Shown: one piece after another, positions 46,459 to 56,931 of the stretch
Layout: every line of letters starts with the position of its first letter
How positions within the stretch are numbered: position 1 is the stretch's first letter
Made by a program: the position numbers and the translations under genes
Notes under the pieces: model-generated
Databases searched by the model: none
What the model saw: only the letters and a program-made list of their open reading frames with translations
What the model was told of the DNA's origin: nothing
Source of the DNA: Desmodesmus armatus
Lineage: Eukaryota > Chlorophyta > Chlorophyceae > Sphaeropleales > Scenedesmaceae
Assembly (NCBI GenBank): GCA_007449985.2
Contig: VIIQ02000216.1
Location: 1-64,000 of the forward strand
Direction: 5' to 3'
Length of the DNA stretch: 64,000 nt

Positions 46459-47963
46459 CACCTGAAGTTTTGTGCTGGTTCGCTTCCTTGTGCGTGCACC
46501 ACTCGTGTGGGGCGCGTTGATCAGTTGGCTTCAGAATGGCTTCTGAGCCTGCAGGTCACTGAGCAGGCAGCAGGTGTTCGGTCTGTTTGCTGTGCACCTG
46601 TGGCTGACTTGTGCGAACCACGGCTGCCGGCCGTCAGCAGGGCGAACCTTCCTGCACAGCCTGCTGTCCCTGTGCACACTTTGTGGTCGTGGTCTACCCG
46701 CTGCTTTACTCCCTTGCTGCTGTACACTCTTGCAAAAGTGTTGGGTGTTATGATGCTGTGTGCCTTTGTATGTGTGCTGGCTGGTCAAGCAGTCCTTCCC
46801 TCTGTTGGCTGCCTTGTACATGTATTGCCAGGGCTGTTCCCAGGCCTCCCTGTGTATCTGGTGCTGCTGCTTGATTGTAGAGTGTGTGCCTTTTGCGATA
46901 CGCTTGTTGCCATTGTTTGTGCCATCTGCACCCTAGGAATGCACTGTTCCCTGCGCTTCTGAGCTTCCCGCTAGCCTGCTGGTGTTTCAATGCTGACTGC
47001 AACTACTGTATAGCTCGAAGCCTTTGCATAGTAGGATTACATTTTGCTCCATTTGCAATTGCTGCTGGGGGGTTGTTTTTGTTGCTTGTGGGTCCTTATA
47101 CGGCATGCACAGATATTCTGGCTTGTGTTCTGCGCAACGCCACTGCTGTTAGCGCGCAGCCCTTGTGTTGCAGCTTGATTTGTCGTGGCACAGTGTTTCG
47201 CCCCTGCAGTGATATGGCACAGCAGTATGGGCCCCCCATACATACACATGCGGCATACTTTGCAGCTGTGGTGTGTTGAAGGTTTTCTTGCGCATCTTCT
47301 GTGCTGGACAGCCAGTGGCGTGATGTGCTGACCCTAGCGCAAGGTGCTGGTGGGGTGGTGCTGTTGTTTCGCGTTTGTAACAAGTAAGGTCTGGCCATGG
47401 CGGGGCTGTGTGGCAGAAGGGGCTGACTTTTTGGGGGCAAGAATGTGACACCGTGTGGCAGAAGGGCTTACTTGTGGCGGCCAGGGTGTGGTAGGGGCCC
47501 CCCGTGCACCCACGGATTGGCACTATGGAGTGTGAAACGCAGGAACCCTTGGCAAGTGCTGTCAGTACTGAACGAGATGGCACTGATGTGGTTTTTGTAG
47601 CTTCAGTGTGCTCAGCTGCTTGTTGGTGTGTGGACGGGTCTGACTGACTGACTGACTGACTGACTGACGGGTCAGGCTCATATCTATGTTTTTGAATCGT
47701 TCAAAATGTGCAAAAGCGCTTCCTCATGAGCTTGCTTGCTGGCTCTCCTGTCAACCACCTGCGTTCTGCTTCAAACAGACAGTTGTTCCGAGGGTCGCGG
47801 TTATAGCGTCGAGGAGCGTTGATTCAGCAGCGCCCTGCAAAATCATCGAAGCGTGCTCTCTGACGTTGCATCAACGTCTCAGAGCCTGGTTTTTTGGAAG
47901 AACGGTTCTGCTTTTACAGCTTCTAATCAACGCGCCGCTGCACGACAGGCAGCTGCAGCTGCA
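46459..47963. other. Non-coding stretch
   Basis: 3' flank of the transporter and upstream region of the mannanase. It includes seven perfect TGAC units at 47641-47668. No gene could be supported. Confidence 0.5.
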
Positions 47964-50900
47964 ATGGCGCACGCAACAGCATCGATGCCGAAGGAGTGGA
48001 TGCTGTTACTATTGGCTATAGTCGGAGCTTTATCTATGTTGAAAGAAGTGGATGCAAGTGAGCGCCAGCAGATGTCTCGGTCATTGCCAGCACTGCAGCC
48101 AGCTGGTGTAGAGTAATTGCACAATTCTGCCGCAGCAAGCACACACTGCTGGTAACGGTGCAGTTGCATGCAGCAGCCGGTCTTGCATGTCCTGCAGGCT
48201 GCTTGTCAAGCTTGTAACCTCCCTTTCCTCCTGCTGCCTGCAGTGACGTTTGTGACTCGCTCCGGCAACCAGCTGTATGCTGATGGCAAGCCGTTCTACC
48301 ACTTGGGCTTCAACGGGGTCTGGTGAGCAGCTCCAACAGCATCAAACAGCATCAAACAATGTCACATGTGCCGACATGTGCTGGCAGCAAATTCCACACC
48401 TTGGATGCACATCCAAGGTACAGCGGCTGTAGAAGTACCAAGCAGCGCAGGCACAGCCCTGCGGCAGAGACACCCACAGCAACAGCGAAACAACAGCAGC
48501 TGCACTGTTTCTGACACGAATGCTGCAACATGCAGGATGCCTTCCTCTGTCGCGTTCGGCCTCACTGAGCGTGTCAACCAGACACTGGATGCTGCACAGG
48601 TGATGCTTTCCTGCAGCCTGCATGCGGCATGGTCCCTCGATTGTGAAAATTGACAACACTTGTGGATTGGGTACAGACGCTGTGGGATCAACTTAGCCCA
48701 CTCCAGCAGTAGTACTGCCATATATGAAGCCCCCTGAGGGCGCCCAAGGTGACTGCTGCGATGCAGGAAGCCTCCTGCGCGCAGCTATCACAGTATGTTT
48801 GTCATGAATGCTGTGCTGGTAGTGTTACTCGAATCATGCAGCTGCCTTGTGGCGCTCGTATGCGCAAACCATGCACTGTGAACGCACAGTGTATGGCTCC
48901 ACAGCCGTTGTGGTTCACGGTGTTTCCTGCCCTGCGCATACGGTGTTTCCTGCCCTGCCCATGCATAGTAACTTCCTGGCTGAAAGAGTGATGGTGTGCT
49001 GGCAGCAATGCATAATCAACAACGCACAGACACTGCAGCAAGCGGCTGCTTGTCAAGCATGATGCCTGCCAGCACAGTTACAAAAGCCTTTCGGATGATC
49101 CGAAGATGCTTGAAGCAAGCCTTGCAGATACAAGCACAGCACCGTGATCGTATTGACGTGCACCCCACCATGACCTGGTGACCATCCTCTCAACCATATT
49201 GATCAATGCTCGCGCTAGCCAACAATGCCGCCCTGCATTCTGTCTTGTGCGTTGCAGAACATCGGTCTGAAGGTCGTGCGTGTCTGGGGCTTCAATGATG
49301 CCTTCCCCTACGCACCCGGCAAGTATAGTGACAAGCAGGGCCGTGGGCTGGATTACGTCATCGCAGCAGCCGGCCGCCGAGGCATCCGTGTGGAGCTGGC
49401 CTTGGCCAACTTCTGGAACGGTGAGCTCTCTGGACTCCTGTTGCAGCCCTAGGGTAGTACTCAGCGACCAGCGCTTTGCCCTACTGCTACTAGGGGTAGC
49501 TACTGCTACTGAGGGTAGGGTTGTTGTTAGGGTAGTAGCCAAGCCAGCCGCTGTGCTGATCATGCGCTGCCATGGTGTCCCAAATGCAAGTAAGTTTGAG
49601 AGGCTGCATCAGGGCCCATCATGATTTTGGAACGGAGAGCGCGTGCATGTCATGCAGTCGAGCCAACTATGACGTCTCAGCTGTGCTCCTGCAACCTTGA
49701 CTATCATGGCGTATTGCGTTGGTGTGTGCTGTTTGCAGCATACCACAGTCCTGAGGCTTGGTTGATGATGGCCTACGGCTCCGTTGGCAACAAGAATGTG
49801 GCAGACTTCTATAGGTGAGGCCCTAACTGCCTAAGAGCGTGTGCATGTGACCCCCCGGTCCTGACGGTGCAACAGGCTGGGCAGCATGCATCGCATCAAC
49901 ACAACCAGCCGATGTTTTCAGATGAATAGCACTGCCACATCTTGTGGCGCGCTGCTGGTGAAAGGGACGCTGGCCTTAGACGCTGTCTCAGGCTGCTGTG
50001 CTGGAAAACAGTACATGACTGCCGTCCCGACGTTTGGTACGAAGCAGCACAGCCCCATGCCCCGGGCGTCCCAACGGCAGCAGGGGGCGCATTCTTGGCT
50101 AGCAATTAGTAGCACTGCATCCTCAGGAGGTTTGTGGCGGTCGGGCTTCCACACCGCTGCAGCACTAGTTGCCTTGGAGGTTTTGAAGGGTACACAAGCT
50201 AGAACACCTCATGCCAACATGTCACGTGCAGGGCCTGCAGGTATGCAGCGTAAATATGGTCAATGTAGTAGTCCTGATTATTGCCAACACGTTCCTGCAG
50301 GAGTGAGAAAATATTGCAGCTGCTGGAGCAGCACATCAAGGTGATTGCAAACCGCGTCAACACCATCACCGGCGTGCCCTACAAGGACGAACCCACCATC
50401 ATTGGGTACAACCTCTTCAACGAGCCAAGGTGGGCACTGTGCCTACTATGTAGTACCAAGCACTAGTGTTGTGAGCGTCTGCGCTGTGCCGTACTTCTGC
50501 GCTGATGCTGCTGTGCCACAGATATGGTGCCACAGGTCAAACATGTGGCAGCCTGTGGCTGGTCCTTCAAGGCTGCCTGTCTGTATGGGATGACATGCAT
50601 GTTGCTGCTGCCGCCGCTGCTGCTGCGACTGCAGGTGTCCTGGCTGCACCCCCGAAGACATGGCGGCGCGTAATGCTTTCATCGGGTCTCTTTCCAACAC
50701 GCTGCGCGCTGCAGCGCCCAAGCAGCTGACTTTCTCTGGCACTGAGGGCTTCTTTGCAGCAGGTAGCTTTATCATCACATCGACCAGCACCTGCAGTGTT
50801 GCTACTCTTGCTGCTGCACCACTGAAACTGCTGCTACCAGCAACATATCACACTGCATCTGGGATGGTGTTTGGTGCCACCGAGGCTTCCGCTTCAATAC

Positions 50901-53323
50901 TGAGGCCTTCTGCCGGCTTCTGCAGCACCTGCAGAATAGCTGTCAGGAAGGCTTGGGACCATACACAGCGAGCTGCAGGGAGACAGGGCAGGCAGGTGGT
51001 TGGGGCTTTACCATGCGAAGGCCCCCCGATGTGCTCAGTGTGTTCAGTGTGCTCAGGTGCCAGCTGAGCTGCATGCTGCCACGTTTATGTTTCGTGCCTG
51101 CCAGAGTCTGTCTCTTTAGATCTGTCTGTCTGTTGTTGGGCCGTGCAGGCGACCCCAACTTGGGCTTCAACCCTGGTCACGGCACCCAGTGTGAGGGTGA
51201 GGACTTCACCAAGGAGATCCAGCTGTTTGACGTGGCAACCACACACATGTACTGGAGGTGAGCCTGAATTTTCGCCTGCATACTTCTAGGCCCTTCTTAC
51301 TTGGGATTGTCTCCTCTATTGAGATGCAGGGCCTCAAAACACGTACGCCCTTGCGCGGTGCACTTTGCGCAGTGTACAAAGCAAGGGTCACCAGGATATG
51401 TCCGCCATGTGATTGTGCTTGCAGGCAGATGGAGTCCTGGAAGCAGACTGCAGGCAACCGGCCCAGCTTCGACTTCTACATCCAGTGAGTCGCACTGAAC
51501 ATGCCTGCCCGGATAGATTCCACCCGCCTGATCGCCAGCAACTTGCAATAGTATTGACAGCATCCCTGCTGTTCACCAGCACCTGCCAGGTGGTAGCCAT
51601 GGCCGTTAAGTGCCACCACTCCTGAAGTACTACTAATGACTATCATAGCTGAGTTACTATCTAGTGAGTAGCTGCCATCAGGCACTGCAGCGCCATCAAT
51701 CGTGCGACTTGTGTGGACTGGCCGCCAGCTGAGCACCTCAGGCCCCACGTGCCTGGCTGGCTAGCGTCCAGGTTTTGCTGGCCCAACTCAATCTTGAGTA
51801 TTTCTGAGCAGTACGTTTGAGTATTGTTACGCTGTGTCATCTGTCTACCTCAGCTTTGTGAACTGTTGCTGTGCTGTGCTGTTCATGCTGCTGCTACTGT
51901 CGCTGGCAGGTACCTGTACCGCAAGCTGAAGCTGTACATGGAAGTCGCAAGCAACTCCGGCAGGTGGGCCACAGCATCAGGGGTCAACTGGCTTGCAGCC
52001 TGCCGTAGTATGCTGATGCCCTGCTGTGTGCTAGGTGGATGACACGTTGGCGTGCCTTACATTGGAATACTTCACCTAGACGCTATAGAGGCACATGAGC
52101 AGCAACTGCAGCCTGTAGCACATTATGTTTTGAAAAGTTGCTGGTTGATGGTGTCTCTGTAACTTACTTATGAGACATTGAATGTCTCAGCAGAGATACT
52201 ATCTGGACAGCACGGCATGCTGGTGACGGGAACTTCCAGTCCTTGAAGGTCTGCGTGACTCACTCCATTGTGCTGGTGCCTCTGCAGGCCGTTGTTGGTG
52301 GAGGAGTTTGGTCTGACAAAGCGCTTCTTCAACAAAGAGCAGCTCAAGGTGGTGGTGGCTGTGATGGCTGATGCCCTAATTGAGGCCAAGCGGGCTGGAA
52401 AGCCTCTCATGGGGGCTTGGATCTGGCAGGCAGCACCCATTGGTAAGCATCGCAGCCTGCAGTGGTGCTGTGCATGGCAGCATCTTCATAGCTACAAGCC
52501 CTGCATAGGGTTCACTGGCATGTAGTAGAAGCTGTCGTGTGCCAGCAGTGTTGCGGTGTACACAGCAAGACACCCATTGACTTATGCCACACGCAGTTAC
52601 ACAGCATACCAAAAGGCACTTTTGCAGCTCTGACTCTAAACACCTCTGTACCTGCCATGCACCGTGCATGGCATGACTCCTACTCTGGTTGTTCCCCCTG
52701 ATCGGCTTGAGCTCACCGTGACCTTGGCCTGTGTGCTTCTGCTGCTGGCTGTGTCTGCAGGTGACCCCGATGTCGGTGGCTATGACGTCGCCCTCACCAA
52801 GACACTGTCAAGTGCAGCAGTGGGACTCGGCAGTGTCAAACTGGGCAATGGCCAAGCTCGTACTGCTCCACTGTACATCTCTGAGGACATGGTCAGACCT
52901 GGCGCCAGTTCGACTGCAGCTACCGTAGTGGCCACCAACAACGACGCCGCCACTGCTGTTACTGGCAGTGGCAGCAAACAGGAAGCTGGAAGTCCTGCTA
53001 ACGGCAGCAGTGGCACCAGCGGTGGGTCTGTCGCTACACCTTCAGGCAACGTAAGCAGCAGTGTGGCCCCTGCCAGTACCGCGCGTGCTGTGACAGGGCG
53101 TCGGATGCTGGAGACTGGGCAGCTAGTGGTCGTGAAGGGTGATGATGTGCTGGGAAGCTTTAGGAGGGAGTCACAGCGGCATGCTTGTGCTGCTGAGGTA
53201 CAAGCCAGCTACCAAGAGCAGGAGATTTCGTTTGTGGTGGATGTGCCAGCCTACCTGGCAATGGTGGCCAAGCATGACATTGTGGATATTATGGCAGAGG
53301 CTGCAAAGCTGCTGGATGACTAA
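47964..53323 (+). CDS. Secreted endo-1,4-beta-mannosidase, glycoside hydrolase family 5
   Basis: Twelve exons, every phase consistent: 47964-48057, 48244-48322, 48536-48599, 49258-49420, 49739-49814, 50301-50429, 50635-50762, 51149-51257, 51425-51484, 51910-51963, 52288-52442, 52761-53323; 557 aa. Residues 1-31 form a signal peptide (WMLLLLAIVGALSML). GH5 (subfamily 7-like) landmarks follow: GKPFYHLGFNGVW; GLKVVRVWGFNDA; IIGYNLFNEPR with the acid/base Glu200; TTHMYWR; and LLVEEFGLTKR with the nucleophile Glu325; also GAWIWQA. The enzyme hydrolyses internal beta-1,4 bonds in mannans, here probably in the cell wall or outside the cell. The last ~120 residues are a Ser/Thr/Ala-rich stretch and then a charged helical end, beyond the catalytic barrel. 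High confidence. Confidence 0.95.
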
Positions 53324-53367
53324 TCAAGGACTCCTGGCAAAGGAGTGACTGTGAGGCTTGAAGAGTG

Positions 53368-53507
53368 AGTGGTATGAGTGGTGCACTCTGTGGTGCACTC
53401 TGTGCGTGGAAGTGGTATGATTGGTGCACTCTGAGTGCACCACGGTGGTGCACTCTGTGTGTGGAAGTGGTATGATTGGTGCACTCTGTGGTGCATTCTG
53501 TGTGTGA
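53368..53507. repeat. Degenerate repeats of GGTGCACTCTG
   Basis: Seven near-identical GGTGC(A)CTCTG-type units in 140 bases, some nested in a longer GTGGAAGTGGTATGATTGGT unit repeated at 53407 and 53463. Located just after the mannanase stop, probably in its 3' untranslated region. Confidence 0.8.
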
Positions 53508-55017
53508 AGAAGGGACTAGTGTGGCCCAGGCTGGCGTCTTGTGAGCTGTCAGTGCTTCAAGACAGTGTCAGTGCTTTGATTACAGTGAGGATGGTTTTTA
53601 GGTTGGATTGGGGCTGGCAATTGTGGCTGCATGTTGGCTGTCTGGCAGCGTGTGTGTAGCTGGAGAGGTTCTTCCTACAGTGCATGTGTGTACACACAAG
53701 CCTTAGTGGTTCCTCCTTCGATTGCAGACTCAGTCTGAGCTAGGATGTTTCAGCATGATGTGGCTGTGCTGTGCTAGAAGCCAGTGACCACAAGCCAGCA
53801 GGTTTGAGGGATGGTGTGTTTGTAGGTGTGAAGGCAGGGCCTGACCTCCCGGGGAGGGGAGGTCCCCTCTGCACACAGGGGCACGTACACCTCCTCTTCC
53901 CTGAGGGTGAATGGATTGCTTGTGACTACTTTCACTGCTTAGCATACTAAGCTACTAGTAGTTGTCCGAGTATGCCGCATATTATGCAGTGCATGCGGCA
54001 GCTTGAGGCCCTAAGGCAGTGTTTCAGCAGGAGGTACGCATGTCAAGTCACATTAGGACAGGCGGGATAGTCAAAAGCAGGCACAAACTTCATTCTGTTG
54101 TTTGGGTTCCCTGCAGACTGTTGCGCAGCTTGTGCCTGCCCTCGTAGGCAATTCAGATTGGCCTAGAGGCTGGGCGGAATTTGTGTCTCAGATCAGAAGC
54201 CCTATGCACAGTGCAGCTTGAGTTGGGCGATGCTAGAGGGGTCGTCGTGTGCAGAGGCACGCGCGCTTTGAGGGTGTCCGTGTACTGCAGTGGATGGCGC
54301 AACTGGGAAGGGCCATGGCTGTGGTGTGTGGTGTGTGGCGAGGGGCTGCTCAATATTGATCGCATCAATATTGATGCGGAGTCGGCGATTAGTAGTACGA
54401 GTACTGTGCAGCTTGTGAAAGGTATTGTTTGTGGGTGCAGGTGGGGCAGCTTGCCAGGAGCATTGTTTGTGCTGTGTGGGCAGATGGCTGGGCAGGATTC
54501 AGCACGTGCAGGTTTCAGCAGTGCACTGCTGAGCAGTTGGCTGGTCAGTTTGTGTGAAGGTCAGAGTCTATGCAGATGCTTGGGCAGCTTGCACTGCAAA
54601 GACTACCTCCCGCGTGGTGGGAAGAGATGGTGCTGGCTTGTATTCAGTGAGCCAAGAGTGAACATGTGGTTGTTTTTCGTGTAGGTTGGCGCAAATGTAC
54701 GCAGTGACATAATGTGGTGTTGAGTGTTGGATGCGACAAGGTCGACCAGGCAAGCCCTTGAGATATAGGCCGGCTAAATCTTCAAGATCTGGCATGCACT
54801 GCCAGCAGCCCGCAAGTTTGCAGCTACCAACTTGGCCTTGATGTGTGCGCTGCAACATGTCAGCACACTATTTATGTGAATGCGCATTATCTGTGAGCTG
54901 CACCACATCACATACTATGCGGCATGCTGCACAGTGCGCCCTGAAATTTCCTGGGTGCACACATGTCGTGCAGTCAATTTGCCAGAGTGTTGGTTTGTGC
55001 TTCCATGTGCTTGGACG

Positions 55018-55093
55018 AGGGAAGGGGGGTTGCCTGGAAGAGGGGGGTTGTCTAGACAAGGGGGGGGTGCCTGGATGGGTGGGTGAGGGGTGC
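55018..55093 (+). repeat. G-rich repeat with quadruplex potential
   Basis: Runs of six to eight G separated by about 12-15 bases (GGGGGGTTGCCTGG type unit repeated three times), then GGGTGGGTGAGGGG. Such runs can form G-quadruplexes. Confidence 0.55.
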
Positions 55094-55974
55094 CATTGTT
55101 CAACCACCAAGTTGGCAGCATGCTTCATCATTGGTGCTTTGTGCATGGCTGCTTGTTCTCTAAATCCGACATGGTGGCCTTTACAGATGGTGGCACATGG
55201 TGGCCACATATTTGTGAGGGATAGTGGCAGAGAATGCTTCCAGGCACCTGATGCCTAGGTGGCGAAAATTGAGAATAACCAGTGCATGTGCTTTCCTAGC
55301 TGCTACCGCAATGGTGCACCACTGGGGCCGATCTGGGGTCAGCTGACTGTGAAGCTTCAAGGAGTTCAGGACTTGCAGTTGCAAGCCTGAGATCATCTGG
55401 TCTAACGTCTTGCTGCTAGGCCTAGACATGGTGTGAGGTGGGACTTGTGTCTAGGCCTAGACCAGAAGCTGCATGCATGTGCTAGGGAGACCCTCAGGCT
55501 GCATGGCATGCATGTTACTTCTCATGCCATGACCGTGACGGTGGTGTGTGGAGATGCTGCGGGGTTGCAACAGTGTTGCGGAGCTGTCCAAGGGAATAAA
55601 TGCGCATGCATGCTGGGGCCGCCCCTGGGTAGTACTGTGGGCTGCTCGAATGTGTTGCTTCAAATGAGCCAACTTCAACTAGCAGTGGTATGCGCAGGCA
55701 GCAAGGTGCCAGTACTGGCGCTGCTTCAATGTGCTGGGTGGGCGTGTTTCGACGCCACAAGGGGCTGTGCTGGTGTGTTGGTCAGGCCAGCTCTCACTCA
55801 AGTTCACAAGTGACTGTGTTCTTTTGCACAAAACTGATGCTGGGGCCTATTGTTCTTTGCCTCCGATGTGCGCTGACTCAGGCACTACGGTTCTAGGGCA
55901 CTGCTTGTTAGGAGTCCTTGGGGCATCTAGTCTCGGCACTGCTGTGCAGCAAACACGGGGTGCCGCACGCATGG

Positions 55975-56024
55975 CATGAGACTGTCACAACTGCTGCGTC
56001 ATGAGACTGTCACAACTGCTGCGT
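55975..56024. repeat. 25-bp perfect tandem duplication
   Basis: Two adjacent copies of CATGAGACTGTCACAACTGC plus TGCGT. Confidence 0.9.
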
Positions 56025-56235
56025 CACGCAGCGCCATGCAGTAGCAGGGCGCCAGTACCACCAATATCACAACTGAGTATTGCTGCTGCATCACTGTGTG
56101 TCCAGTGGCCTGCCAGTGGTTGCGTTGGGCCCGGCCTGTGCACTGGTGCTGGCTGGCCTTGCTTTGCTGGTGTCAGCGACCGTGTCTGGTGTGACTCCAG
56201 CATGCTTGTGTCAGGTTGTCACTGACTCAGTCATT

Positions 56236-56271
56236 GTGACAATCAATGTGACAATCAATGTGACAATCAAT
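56236..56271. repeat. 12-bp unit in three tandem copies
   Basis: GTGACAATCAAT repeated three times without interruption. Confidence 0.95.
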
Positions 56272-56931
56272 GACTGCCTCAGTCATCATGTTGCAGTGAC
56301 CATCAATGATCGATCCGGGTGGCCTCCAGTTCTTTTTGGATGCTGCTAGAGGTGGTCTATATCACACACATGATGACCATTGTAACAGCCTCAAACTGCA
56401 AGTACCAGTCACGAGCTGGCACTGCACATGCTTGGTTGACTTGATTTACACTTGAGAAACTGCGCATGTACAATTTACACTGTACAACTTGATAGCTGCA
56501 GGGGCCCGTCAAATGTAGTGGCCTGTGCCGTCAGCCTGAATGATGTTGTAACATGTCGGCAGCTGTAGCCACCCCCTGACATCAACTGCCAACAAAAGTG
56601 TGACATTGCCCCTGACCACACAACAGCAGCAAAGTGGGTGCCTGAAAGGACCCCGTGGGGGTTGGCAACCCTGAGGCTGGGCTCAGGCAGTGACACCACT
56701 CATGCTTGCAGCCAACCGCCACACAGTGTTCCAACTCAATTGTGCCAAAGGAAAACAAAGCCAACATGGCTGCTGCAAGTGCAGCCACCATTCAAGTTGT
56801 GCATGCTGCATCAACCCTGCCTCAAAATCTGAGGCTCACGGAGACATGCTGTGAGCGTGTGGGATCACACAAATGGCAGGCACATGCTGTGATCAGCATC
56901 ATTCTGATGCTGAATTCATCACATGCAGACC

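Larger units (their letters stand above)
53324..56931. other. Long non-coding stretch with small repeats
   Basis: 3.6 kb between convergent mannanase and ankyrin genes. No spliced gene was found on either strand. It contains the repeats listed separately and an ATCAATATTGAT palindrome at 54363. Parts are probably 3' untranslated regions. Confidence 0.5.

Noticed and set aside
56236..56271. CRISPR-like array
   Set aside because: Only three abutting 12-mers without spacers; eukaryotic nuclear DNA.
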